DNA from: Cerrena zonata
Taxonomy: Eukaryota; Basidiomycota; Agaricomycetes; Polyporales; Cerrenaceae
NCBI GenBank assembly: GCA_038087015.1
Contig: JASBNA010000050.1
Coordinates: forward strand, 248,001 to 312,000
DNA: 64,000 bases
Reading direction: 5' to 3'
This document shows, piece by piece, positions 11,229 to 23,059 of this stretch. The notes beneath the pieces are model-generated. The model saw only the letters and a program-made list of their open reading frames with translations. It made no database searches and was not told the DNA's origin. The first letter of the stretch is position 1. Each line of letters opens with the position of its first letter. A program made the translations under genes and the position numbers.

Positions 11229-14200
11229 TTATCTATTTTGTGAAACTTGGATGCCTCCAGCACCCGGTCCAGGATTTGGCCCGCCCCGAGAAGGTAATTC
11301 GTGTTGCATAAACGATGTCCATGCGTCCTGTAAACTGTACGGCGCTTCAGAGTGTACAGGTAGGACACCAGATTGAGCCGCTGCAGGATACAGTGCAGAT
11401 GGTGTCGGAGGAGGAGGGTGATGAGCCACCATGGGCTGTTGATAATATTGAGGATGATACTGCGACTGAGGAGTGGCAGAGATGGGAGTTTGTGGATATG
11501 AATGGACGTGAGCGTGTGCGTGTGCATGTCCATGTGAGTGGGTTTGAGTAGGTTGATACTGATGGTACTCAGATGATATCGGCGGCGTTGGATATTGATG
11601 ATGCTGAGGAACGTTTCCGGAATCCACATTTCCAACTTCGTACGAGGAATTCTCGGGAGGATACATCAATGTATCACCTCCCGGATGAGACGGCGCCGTA
11701 CCCCAATGGTGAGCAGCCTCCGTAGGATGAGAATGGTAATACTGATACTCCTGAGCAGGTGGTGGCGCAGAATATGCCTGGTATTGCATCTGATCTTGCG
11801 AAGTCGAAGCAACAGGCGTCTGAGTATCACTCTCAACTCCGCCATACATCGGAATATCGTACGCATATGGCTGAGGTTGAGGTTGCGATGCGGGCTGCAC
11901 GCTAGCGAACAACATAGGTTGCGAAGTCCGACGTTCCAACGAAGGTGTCGCGGATATGATCGGAGGTTGTTGAGTCGGTTCGGCATACTGGTACCCAGTC
12001 GAAGGCGCCTGGTGTACAACAGGACTCGGGGCTTGACTACCTTGACTCGTAGAAGCCCATCCCTGAACTGAACCTGAAGGCTGAGAGTACTCGCCACTCG
12101 TGACAATAGGAGCAGGAGCAGTAGCGGGGGCGGGTGTAACAGCAGGAAGGGGTACATCAGGAGAAGGTACCGAAGAACTCGAGCTCGACGGTGTCAAATA
12201 ATACTGAGCAGCGTTGTTAATTTGCGCATCCAGTTGACCTTCGAACGCCCGCATCTGATCCACCAGCATGGGATGAACCGAGTTTCCATAAGTCTCCAAA
12301 CTGTGGTAATACGAAGGTGCAGGAACATTAGGTTGATCTTGGGAGACGGAAGGCGAGATGACAGGAGAATCGGCGGACTTGGAGGAGCCTGTAGATTCAG
12401 GGTGACGGTGCTCCAGTACCCGGTGATTGGCCAGCAGGCGATATCCGTCTTCGAGATACAGAGCGTTTCCGTATGGGCTTAGACACTTTGCTCTTGACAG
12501 TATGCGTTCGTCCTCCGAATATCGAGAGCTCGTCTCGCTTCTCGCCCTCACCGGCACCGAATATATCTTTCTGCATCTTGAACCCTTCGTTGATGCTAGC
12601 ATAAGCCTTGTCATGAAGACGTCGGATAATAGGCTAGACGAGGTCAATTTCGGGTAGTCTCACAGAGGGATCAGGACAACGTACCAGGAACTTGACAGCT
12701 CGCCCACCATGCTTAGATGTTCTCTCGAATAGATCTAGAGCTAACCTGAGCTCACCCATAGCAGCTTGAGCCGTCTTTGTGATACCACCATGGGTCACCA
12801 CAGACGCCAGCATCACCTATAACATCCAATAATTCAGCAAGACTCTGGTGATAAAGAAGACGAAACGTACCGTGGCCGAGAACGCATGCGTCCAAAGCAC
12901 CCAAAACCTCGCCAGCTGTATTGGGAATAACTCAAATTGCTCTCGCATAGAAGACAAGAGCGCACATGCACTTCTATAACCTGCAAGGAAAGACGGAGCG
13001 TATGAGCTCCGCAGTGGATCTTGAGGGAACTCAGTTAGAGCTTGAGCAAAGTAACACCGATGAACATAAGTTAATGCTTTCAAACATTCCGTATGTCAGT
13101 CAACGCTGAGTTTCGATTTCCAAAGGAGACGATCGTACCTAGTTCACGATAATTTTGGGGCATATAATGTGACATTGTCTTGCTCAAACCAGCACCATCT
13201 GGGCGTTGTCCTGTGGCGTATTTGGGCAATTCCATATCACGGATCTTTCGATCTAGTTCAAGGATGACAGAATATTTCGGAGTCCGCGCCTGAGTAGTGG
13301 CCTGAACAATGGGCGCAATGCACTCTCGTCCAAATCGAGCCTTCCAAGCAGGGACTAGGTGCATGTCAATTCATTAAAGGTACCTGAAAAGGGATTAGTA
13401 ATAGTCTAGACTCACAGCTCGGTATCGAAGTCCCGTCTTCACCAAGCTCCTCATCGGGATCAGCTGCTGGTTGAGTGTCAACAAACGGGAGGGAGAAAAT
13501 AGGGAGGCGACCAGTGGCAAGACTCTGACATCACGAATAAATGATGAGTTGAGATACATTCTCCATCAACAAATATTAAACGTACCTGGAAACCATCTGT
13601 AATGAAGAGTTCCCAAAACAATGCACGTCGCTTTTGGACCTCGCTAGGAGATAGCTTCCACCGAGCGGAGTCACGGTCTGAAGGTGGTGAGTTTAAGACG
13701 TAAACCATAGAACTGTGATATGGGTACAGAACACTCACGCAGACCAACCTAAGTTACCAGCAACCGTCAGTCTAGTGTACTTGTAACCTATTAGACACAT
13801 ACTAACTCACCGTTTGTGCTAAACGACAACTCAGGCCCATGTACGCCCAAGTGATTTCGATGCTATTTTCATCAGCGACCATTCCCTGTAAAACAGGAAT
13901 AATCCGTCAAGACAAGATGTCCAGCTTCGAGCAACGGCAGAATTAGCACCTGATATATTCCCATGAGACTGAGAGTCTGCACCGTTGACACACTGGGATT
14001 TCCGTCTAATATCGGAACTAAGTTTAATGCTGCTTTTGTGTAATCAAAATACTGAGAGGCCTCCGTGTTGTGTGGGGCCGCAGGAAGAATTGGGTCCGTT
14101 AGTGCACCGAAGCAGAAGACGACAAATAGCAGAGCAAGATCATGAGGGGATGCATTGTCCGAGATAGTTTTGACCTCAGGTTTCCGAGGAAGTTGGAAGG

Positions 14201-15250
14201 TCACCGAGGAGCTGGGTGTCGACGGAGTAGGAGGCGGCGGAGTCTGAGCCCGTGACGATAGACCTTTCTGCTCCGCTTCGGAGTAGAACATAGGCAAGAG
14301 TTCATCACACAATTGTCGACTAGTGACGGCACCGAAGAACCAAGGAGCTTGTTCCAGATAGAGATCGCGAAGTTGAGCAGCACGAGGCCAAGGAGGTAAA
14401 TAGGTTTCTATTAGTTCCTCGAAATCCATCAACGGTGAGTCCGAGGGGCCCGAGGGAAAGCTAGAATTGAGTCGTTCAACGAGTTCCGGTAATGGTTCGG
14501 TAATCAAGGTAGTAGGGCTGATAGGTTCGAGATCTGCGTCGAGTAACAGACTCTGTGACGATAGTTAAGAACAATGAGGATTATGCGAAATGTTCGAAAT
14601 ACCTCTTGTCCGGCAGAGCTTCCGAAGAACCGTGCACCCCCGTCGTCTCTGACGGCGAGGGTTCCGAATACCTCGAGCACCATCTCGTTCTCCGAGTTGG
14701 CAGGAGGGTTTGTCCCCGAGTTATCGGAGGAAGAGTCAGCACCGACGTTTGTGGACCCACCAGCTAAGCTGGCAGAGTGCAACTCGATGCCAGACTTGAT
14801 TCCCAGCAGGTCCCGGCTGAGCAAGGGATGGGGATCACGGGCACCAGTACTAGCCTGCAAGATGGCGAGTGCGTCTTCGAGTTGACGAATTCGATCACTC
14901 ATTTCGACTATCTTGCGATGAAGACGGTCTGTATCTGCGAGTATGAATCTCGGAGGCTATCAGTATCTCGTGCGTACGGGACGATCAATGTCATAGGACG
15001 CTTGTCGGCTTCTTGAAGTGAATTGCTTAGTCACTCACCTTGTTCCCTGGCCAGTGGTCAAGCTGCCGTTGGGACAGATACTGGCACACCCTCGACGAGT
15101 ACATGACGAACATGGTACCGTTTTGTCGCATTTGAGCTTGAGCCTACGACACTCTGCACAAGATATGGCACCGCGATTACGCTTGCTCTCCTGTTCTTTC
15201 GCTCGTTCCCTTTCGTCGGCATGTCTGGCCGCACGCGACGACTGCGGCAT
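11229..15250 (-). CDS. Zn2Cys6 fungal transcription factor
   Basis: Starts at 15250. The zinc cluster is CAECRRLKLKC, then DKTVPCSSC and a final Cys in CASIC, with basic residues ahead of it. After an intron comes a coiled-coil linker (RQLEDALAIL). The middle-homology/fungal_trans region runs over many short exons from about 14500 to 12700 (TYLPPWPRAAQLRDLYLEQA; RALFWELFITDGFQ; PKYSVILELDRKIRDM). The long last exon, about 12400 to 11229, is a disordered tail rich in P, Q, S and Y with a His-x-His run (HSHGHAHAHAHVHSYPQ). A nuclear DNA-binding activator or repressor is expected; targets are unknown. The frame must change between about 12,370 and 12,460, which needs one more intron (several donor/acceptor pairs fit) or reflects an inserted base. 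Confidence 0.88.
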
Positions 15251-15390
15251 TGTGTGTTTGGGACACTCGTGTTGTTGACCTCGACGTTGTCGTCGTTGTC
15301 GGGATGGCGTGGAGGGTGCGGCGACGAATGAGGTCGCAAATAAAGATGGGAGGGACCGACTTTGCTAGTAGATCTATCGTATATTCGACC

Positions 15391-15555
15391 ATGGCCGATC
15401 CGTCCGAGTTATCTTCCTTTTTAAGAAAGATAAACGGTCATAAAGCAGACAGGGTGACACCGACCAATGGAATAGTCTCGATCGCCGGCCTCCATGCGGC
15501 TGCTCATCTTGTACCTCCCGGAAGCAACGTTTTGGTGACCGGCCGCCTTGAATAG
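15391..15555 (+). CDS. Possible small protein, 54 residues
   Basis: An uninterrupted frame starts at ATG 15391, 140 bases from and divergent to the Zn2Cys6 factor, and ends in VLVTGRLE before TAG. The sequence has an ordinary composition with a hydrophobic middle (GIVSIAGLHAAAHLVPPG), but no known domain. It could be a small gene sharing the promoter of the factor or just an open frame in its 5' region. Confidence 0.3.
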   Translation: MADPSELSSFLRKINGHKADRVTPTNGIVSIAGLHAAAHLVPPGSNVLVTGRLE

Positions 15556-16995
15556 ACTCTCTTTTGCTTTTCTCATCCGTACGCCACTTTCAGTTCTACG
15601 TATCCTAGGTTTCCATCAAATATCATGCATCATTCCTAGAATCTCATGGTCCTCATAAAGAAGATGCATGGAACGCCAATACAAATATATATACTTCATG
15701 AGTATACCTCTACTGCAGCTGATCACTACAGGCAAAACCCATGTCCCGTACCTGGGTTCTTGTTGACCCTTGTCCTCCTTGTCTCCCCTCCGGAGGTACA
15801 TCCACCGGACTTGTACGTAGATGCATCCGTACGCAAAAGTTTTCACTTTTTCTCTAGACAAGCACCATCGACGTGTTACACATAACCACACCTCATACAT
15901 TCATCGTTGTACATCGGCAATCGACAGGAACCCAGTGGTATGTGCGCTACGGCACACCGGAGCCCCTATGAAGAAGTGCGTATCGTAGACACAACCTACC
16001 TCTAATCGCCTCCCAACGAACTCTATCCAAACCTATTCAAAAAAAGAGGGTGACATTCATTCGCCGAACCCTAAAAAGACTCCCAAACTTACTACATAAC
16101 CTGACCTTACCGCAGCTCCAGCATCGCGCCCAGGTCGCCCTCAACTTAGTGCGTCATACGAACCTTTCATTTCGCGCTTAGCTTCAACCACCATACGTAT
16201 ACCTGGGCCATCGTTGCTTGAAGATTTGGCCTCCATTCTCATCGTTTCCTTGTTCTTCCATTTTCTACATATGACAGGCCAACCTTCTTCGTACCCGTTC
16301 TGAACATGTTCTCCAGTTCAGCGCCTCCCTGTCTAAAACTCTCGGCATAGAAGTGAACGTTACGGTACCGTTTGATTCTTCTTACGACACCCGTCCCTCA
16401 TCGGTCCTCCCTTCTCAAAGTTCATGCTTTCCGTGACACGTTTCAATTTTCAACTCACACGAGTGCTTCTGCAAGACGGGATTCTTGCGAAATGCATTCC
16501 GTTTTTTGATCATGTTCGTACCTTTGCGCTTGGTCTTTGTTGTTGACTATATACTGTTTAGACGACAATCGACCCACTCCCTGCATATACTTTATTATCA
16601 GGTCACTGTCTCCCGAATGTTCTATTTCACTACCAACCGATATTCCGTTGAACATGGCATCATGAGAGAGGAAGAATTATCTTGTGTGACGAGACGACCT
16701 CTGGAATTAAATTTCTTGAACCCATGCTCCGCTGTCAACCTCGCACTTGTCAGTCAATTGAAAGTAATAACCAGGTGTATTCCGGAAGGATCGAGGATAG
16801 TAAAGTAAACTAGTAACGAGTGACATATCTGTGTTAATATTAGTCAAGTATCTAAAGAGGGTGAGTTTTAATCGGTCATAAAGCTGAGAAAGAAAGAGAG
16901 AACGAGAAAAATTCTAAAGGAACGAATCGAAACAGTGTCGACCACCAGCTAGTGGCCATTAATTGTAAAGGAAGTTGTCAACAACCCTGCATACC
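15556..16995. other. Intergenic, 1.4 kb
   Basis: No supported gene. On the minus strand a short frame ending at 16141 has a protein-like composition (GIRMVVEAKREMKGSYDAL) and may be the last exon of a small gene, but upstream exons could not be chained. Confidence 0.35.
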
Positions 16996-19945
16996 TTAAT
17001 ATCTCAAGGTAGAGCTATTCGATGCAATAGTGGTATTCAACCACGTCGGACCATCGGGGAAAGACAGAGGCATGACTTGCACACCAACACCTTTAGCAAT
17101 TGCTGCTCCAAAATCGGCATCGACATGTGCGAAAAGGGCTACTTGACGCGTGCGGACAGTTTCGCTCTTCGCAGCACCAAGATGTCCGACAATATTACTA
17201 AAAGGAGGTGTAAGTACATGTCAAATATATCAAAACCTAAGGTAAAGGTAGGTGCGCTTCGTACCTGATGAGGTTCTGACGATCTTGCTCAGATAGACTC
17301 TTTAAGAATCGACGTGGCCAGTCGAAGTCGATCTCGGTGACTTGCGACAGAGAACGAACAGCACCACCCTGAGACACTCTTTAGTCTACGTAATTGCCCT
17401 CTGGATGAGAAAATACATACCGTCCATTGTTGATGTGTATCATCAACGTAAGGTAGCTTTGGTAATTGGATGGGGCTCAGAGTGGAGAGGTAGTTGGGAC
17501 GTGAGCCTTGATTGCCTTGGACATTCATGAAGCCATCGCGCTCGAAGTTGGCGACTGGACACAGGGGTGTATTGACCTATATCCCAATAAGCCGGGTGCT
17601 ATTGTCTGCCGTGAATCATTAAACTCACAGGAATTTGCTATAAAATCGCAATACGTCAGGGTTACACCTATGGTCGTTTCAAATTGTACGTACCATATAA
17701 TTAACTCCAAGCCTGTAGCGGTGTGCATCTGTCATTTATAATTAGTAAAGGGACCCCATAATTCGTCTGGATGGCTTCTTACCTGGATATGAGAATGACC
17801 GACTTTGTAGGACTGGGTCGGCTGAAAGAGCCCAACCATCAACCAATCGACCTGGAGAGAAAGCTGCTTGCTCTATCTCCGCGAAATAACTTGAAGAGAA
17901 AAAGTCAGTAGTGATAGCCAATATCTGTGTTCGTGTACATACTTAGAAGGATTCTCAGTGAGATATATTTTTCCTATCTCAGTTTTTGGGACGTCATCAA
18001 AGCCCCATTCCCTAGTCATAAAACAAATTAATGTCGTTCATAACGAGATTGACGCACCACCACAACTTACTTGGTCAGATCCAGCACATTGTATTTGAAG
18101 GTCTGAGCCTGCTCGGGGGTCAAGACCTGTGCATACATTGTCCATCCTGGGTAAGTACCATTCTCAATGGACTCAAACAGATCTTGTGTGGAGAAATCAG
18201 GGTTAACTCCTATCGGAATGCCACTTCAGCATCAGTAATACTATTATTATCATTTTCTGGATACGCACCCTGCATTTCTGTTGCTTCAGCGTTCGTGAAG
18301 TTACGAATCTAGGTCGGGGTGAGTAAGCCCTTAGAATTCTGCCCGTTCGTTTCCGAATATTTACTCACGCCTTGCATAGTCTCAGCATACAGTTTGACAT
18401 ACACCCAGCTTCCATCTTCTTTGACCCATCTGTGGTATGACATAAATTCATCCAGGGATTGCAAGTATTTTTAAAGATAACGTACCTATAGGCATGACCA
18501 GACCAGCCATCCATATGAGTTACTCCATACGGCGTTCCGAGGTCGGAAAAGAGACGCATGACCTACACACGGGACGTGGTAAGCATTGCTAAGTTCGTCA
18601 TGGATTTAGAGAGTTGATACCTGATACAGCGACTCGGGGTTCGAGCCCAAGTAATCCCAGAACAGACTAAAAAGTTAAAATAAAATGAAGTGTCATTAAT
18701 AAGCAAACTCGGGATGACATACTCTTTGTCCTTGAGGTGTGTTTGCGGGTTCCGTTTCTGAGTCTAATCGTACGTTTAAGTTTATTTCTTCTAGCGTTTC
18801 GAATAGCTAACTGCTCACATGAATGAAATGCGGGAACTTGGAAGGATCTCTGAGGAAAAACACAGGTGTGTCTATGACAAGTCAGCCTCTCTTGCTCTGA
18901 CAAAGACTAACGGAGAAAGGACGTACTGTTCATGACAAGATCCCAAATACCCTTATTGGTTCGGAACCTGTTAGAATAACAAACGTATTAGCGGAGACGA
19001 AACATCCGAAGTATGGTGGATTCTCGCTTTATGGCAAAGCCCCGTGGGTCCCGAGCCGAGTCTGCAGAGCCAGATTCTCCACCGACGGTGCTGAACCGCA
19101 CTAAAGTCCAAAAGCAAGAGATTAGCGCTATACCATATATGTAGCAACAGGTTTCCTAATTTGCTTACTCGTGATAGGTGTTCGGCGACCGTTCTGACAG
19201 TGGAGTAGTATGGAGATTTAGGATGCTTCTCTTGACATGTGAGACCTTCGGCAGGGACGTACCTCGCTCAAAACATCCCTATCGAGGCCGCGAAATCGTA
19301 TCAGTTCTTTTTAAAATAGATATGCTTAGGAGCGTACATCATGGTGTAATTCTTCGCAAACTCGGCATTGGTAACTTCGAAATATCCGTGTGCACCCGCT
19401 AAACGAAATGGTTGAACTTCGCCGAAACATGGCTCCAGCAACAACGTGGAGCTTACCTCCTTTAGCATGAACCACGCTAAAAAGTTATTCGTATGGACAC
19501 CAGTCAGCCAGGGCGCGATGTCGAAGACCCGTGGGTAACGTTAATCTTACCGTTCTGGAATTCTTTCGCGGGCGAAATGTGCGAGACTTTCGATCAAGTG
19601 AACATCTTGTAAGAGAAGTGGACCTGAAAGAACCAAGATAGGGGTAATTCAATGAGCGATGCGGCATGGTGCAACAAGATAAATGGAAAGGACGTACCAT
19701 CAGAACCGATTCGCTGGTAATCGTAAGGTTGAGAGTAGGGTGTGCCTCCTTCAGTGGTAAACACGACTGAAGGGCGCATCCTTGTCTGAGGTGCTCAGTT
19801 GAGTCTCTACGCCAGAGTTAACGTCGAAGGTGTAGGCCTGGCCACTGCTCCGCTTGAGCCCTGGGGCATTCTCTCCAGGAAAGGCTGAGGTAGAGCCAAC
19901 GATGCAAGCAAGGGAGAAGACCGAACGAAGGTAATCCCACTTCAT
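16996..19945 (-). CDS. Secreted heme catalase
   Basis: Breaks down hydrogen peroxide to water and oxygen. A signal peptide opens the protein ([23 protein letters not shown]). At least ten short exons then give the catalase core in order: [36 protein letters not shown], with the catalytic His at 19467-19469; [35 protein letters not shown], with the active-site Asn; and [16 protein letters not shown], with the heme-ligand Tyr at 17787-17789. The end reads [20 protein letters not shown], followed by a short C-terminal helix region; the stop is at 16996-16998. The length fits a small-subunit catalase (clade 3 type). A secretion signal suggests defence against extracellular peroxide, for example during wood or litter decay or host contact; that use is inference. 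Confidence 0.93.
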
Positions 19946-20009
19946 GGTGACAGATTACTGACGAGTGTGGAAAGGATGAATAGTGCATCTTTAGGAGGTC
20001 GATGACGAG

Positions 20010-20017
20010 TATTTATA
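20010..20017 (-). promoter_or_regulatory. Probable TATA box of the catalase gene
   Basis: TATAAATA on the minus strand, about 65-72 bases upstream of the catalase ATG at 19945. The tight spacing suggests a strong inducible promoter with a short 5' leader. Confidence 0.5.
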
Positions 20018-21041
20018 CTCTCTGCGACCATACGCATCCCGGATAAGTCGCCCGAAAGGAAATTGAAACTCCAACGTAAGACCAGAAGCCTGGTAGCCGA
20101 TGTCGCCAGAACAGCTGTGTCGCAGTGTAGACGAACGTCTACTAGTTACCATCCGATATAGAAAGACCAATGCTGTATCAACCTGGAAATGTAGCTTAGT
20201 ACAAAGCTTACTCGATGAGACTGGCGTCCTCGCCGCCGCCACCTGTTCGTAGGATAGTCGATCGGCGACCTAAAGAGGTAAAGTGCCGCACTGAAGTTTA
20301 TTATAGGGTTGAAATCAAATCGGAAGACATTTGGAAGAGCGGTCTGGAATGTAGGTACGATGATCTCCACTGGTTCTGATTTGACATGGTCCACATGCCA
20401 TTAGGTCACTTAGAGATGAGCCCTGAACGTCAGGTGAGTACTCAAGCAACGGCAAGATCACTGAAATTTACCACTTCGGGTGGTTGAGCTTGCAAAATAA
20501 GCTTACAACGGCGCCCTAGAAAGTTAAATCGCTTACAATTTCCCTATAGAGTTGCACAAGAGATAGGATGAAACGTTGTCGCAAAACATAGTTTGGGGAT
20601 ACTGCAAGGAAGAAGCCTCGTAGCTGAATGTATCAGCGGAAGGTTGATTGGGTTTTGCTTGGCCCACTGGACACGGGGAGACACGGGGGCACGTTTGTTG
20701 AGCCGGCGCCCATGTAGTATCAATCGTGACCTGGCTTACTACGGTCGTAGACGGAGTCTCGTGCTTTCGCATGGCTGACAATGGAATTCCAAAATGTCCT
20801 AGACAGGGGTCATTACCCGATAGAAAGGGAGGGGTACTAAATTAGCCCTCTATTTTTGGACGCGGAGATGAGAGATGTCGTTGTCATCTGTCGAGCGATT
20901 GGTATTGATTGAAGCAAGAAGTCTGAGGTTACTGCACACGTAAACACCACTGTTTCTAGAGTTAGGAGAAGGTACCATGTCCAAGATGTCAATTTGAACC
21001 TTTGCAAAGGAGAAGGACAAGATCGAACAGGTGTCCACCAT
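20018..21041. other. Intergenic, 1 kb
   Basis: Upstream region of the catalase gene and 3' flank of MIC12. No coding signal seen. Confidence 0.4.
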
Positions 21042-21547
21042 CTATTGGTCCTCTTTTACATCGCCTCCATACAGCACACGCTTTGTCCAGTCTACAGCCT
21101 TTTCATCTAGTTCTCGGACACCATCAAACAGGTTTCCAAGTTGCGTGTTCCATTTACTCTTGAGAAGAGTGTTGAATTGGCTGTGATGTATCCGCTCTGA
21201 TGCGGAGGGAGGCGCGGGTACCGTGGCAGAAGCGTCGACAAGTCGGCGGGAAAGTAGATGCAAGCTATAGTCAGATGAGATGAGGTTAAGGACAGGTCCA
21301 ATTCGCGGGAGAACATACTCGGTCCTATGTCTTTCAGTACTGCAATCATATGTATTAGCCAACAATCGAGGTGCTTGCTTCAGAGTCACTGCGGTCGCGG
21401 CTTACCTAGATTGTATCATAGTTGAGAATCCATAGTAAACCTGTGTAGTACCATCATTGATGAGCGATACAAGCGATTATAGCTACTATCATAACGTACA
21501 CCACCAGCCACCAGGGCACCGGATATTGGGCCTACAAGAAACGACAT
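21042..21547 (-). CDS. MIC12: MICOS complex subunit MIC12
   Basis: A small inner-membrane protein of the mitochondrial cristae-organising complex (yeast Aim5). The start at 21547 gives MSFLVGPISGALVAGG, then across an intron VYYGFSTMIQS, a glycine-rich transmembrane segment. Two further introns lead to RTDLHLLSRRLVDASATVP and a soluble C-terminus (LKSKWNTQLGNLFDGVREL, then VDWTKRVLYGGD). The last intron must be removed to read RTDLHLLSRRL; unspliced it reads through in frame. The total of about 115 residues is normal for fungal MIC12. The assignment rests on the N-terminal membrane segment and the conserved RRLVDAS and KSKWN blocks. Confidence 0.82.
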
Positions 21548-21793
21548 GTTAAAAGCATGAGAGACCTTGAGCCTCTCTGGCGCTTCACTCCCTGGGGCGT
21601 TGTTTGTCCTTATTAGCTTCTAGGGTCTTTGCCTTTTACAGACATCTTTAACTTCAATGACCAACCCCTGAGGTTGCTACTTGCAAGGGTGTTTCTATGC
21701 ATTTTGTGATATAATACAGATGAATAAAATGCAAAATAGATATACAAGTATCAAATCAAAGCGACATAAAGTCCAATTCAGCCGAATGTAATT
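21548..21793. other. Short intergenic, MIC12 upstream region
   Basis: 246 bases between two minus-strand genes. It must hold the MIC12 promoter and the 3' end of the HVA22-type gene. Confidence 0.4.
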
Positions 21794-22870
21794 CTAGTCA
21801 TCCCCATCTAGTCTGATTTCACCCTTTCGTAACCACCCTTTGCTTGGTTTCCCCCATCCAAACCAACTGCTTCTCTTTGCTGCACCTTGGACCGCATGTC
21901 CCTCGCCTTCGAGATCACTAGGTATCTCCACCTCTTCAAAAGTCGACTTTGTGCCACTAGTGTTTCGTTCACGGAGAGATGAGGAAGACGAGTTCCGAGA
22001 TGGGTTGTTAGCGGAAGGGATGAGAACAGGCGGTGTCGGTGGAGAAGTATCGACATCATATGGTCTAATCGTAGCATCACCAGAGTTATTGAGTGAAGCA
22101 AGCTCCGCCTCTAATTGCCTGCGTCTATCATCAGACACAGGTCCAGCGGAGTTGGCAGTCTGAGCTTGCTGAAGGAGGGTGGCTCCTGAGGCAAGAATGC
22201 TGGGCCCATAGCTTCCCCATAATGTTCGGGCGAGTTGCAGCGGGCCTGACATAGGGTCACTCATCGTAGGAGGCTGGCCAGCATTAGCCGCAGCATCCCG
22301 TGTGATACCTCCTTCATCTAATGCATTCGGCTGCGGTCCCCCTTGTCCTGTCTGAGAAGATACATGACTCCAAGCAGATCTAATCAACTGCTGGAGATAC
22401 TGGTAAACCATGGTCTTGAGTTGAGACAAGGCGGAATCGATTTCGGTTTCATGAGTGGCGAAGAATGGCTGGACATGAGTCTTGTATAGGTAGGATGCTC
22501 CTGCTGTTTGTGGTAGGGCGAGGTACAGGAGGAACAGAGTCTTGAGAGGGTAATAGAATGGGAACCTGTATAGGAGATCAGCTAATGAGTGACCCGTCAA
22601 GGCTATTGATTCCGGGAGATCCGCGCGTACCATGATATCAACCATTCAGCAGCATACTCCGCGGTTATAATGCACCCTAGGACACTCCAATACATGAGCC
22701 ATCTCTCGAGCTCCTCCTCCGAAGCGGGTCGTTGCGATAGGGTTTTGTATGATGCATATCCCGGATACAGGAATGCAACAAGGGCACTGTGTGCCAGGAA
22801 CATCAGCCAGACCCAAACATGACGACGGAACATCGTACCTGATGATTCGAAAGGTGAAATACAATAGCAT
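21794..22870 (-). CDS. TB2/DP1/HVA22 (Yop1/REEP-type) ER membrane protein
   Basis: Joining exons across introns at 22787-22838 and about 22568-22632 gives MLLYFTFRIISALVAFLYPG, then YASYKTLSQRPASEEELERW, LMYWSVLGCIITAEYAAEW and LISWFPFYYPLKTLFLLYLAL: the reticulon-like hairpin domain that bends tubular ER membranes. An amphipathic helix with HVQPFFATHETEID follows, then a disordered tail with Ser/Thr/Pro and a basic C-terminus (SSWFGWGKPSKGWLRKGEIR). The tail is longer than in yeast Yop1 but usual for basidiomycete REEP-like proteins. An upstream in-frame ATG at 22900 would add ten residues. Confidence 0.87.
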
Positions 22871-23059
22871 GGTCCAAACTGAAAGAAAGTATAAAGTCAA
22901 GTGCGTAGTACGGCACGTTTACATTTATGCAACTTCGGCAACTACACGGGCGCTCACACACTCTTTCGCAGCCACAACGGTGAGGTCAGCGACACGCGTA
23001 AACGCATACACCCATCTACTGCTATCTTTCTCTAACATCTCTCTCAAAAGACAGGCATA

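Noticed and set aside
10865..11635. 256-codon minus-strand open frame
   Set aside because: It overlaps the last exon of the Zn2Cys6 factor in another frame and continues into 3' sequence; its composition is low-complexity and it has no domain.
18630..18652. GGGTTCGAGCCC, like a tRNA T-loop
   Set aside because: It is the catalase exon coding LGSNPESLY on the minus strand; no matching acceptor, D or anticodon arms are present.
16996..22870. Secondary-metabolite cluster around the catalase
   Set aside because: No core synthase, transporter or tailoring oxidase; the neighbours are MIC12 and an ER-shaping protein.
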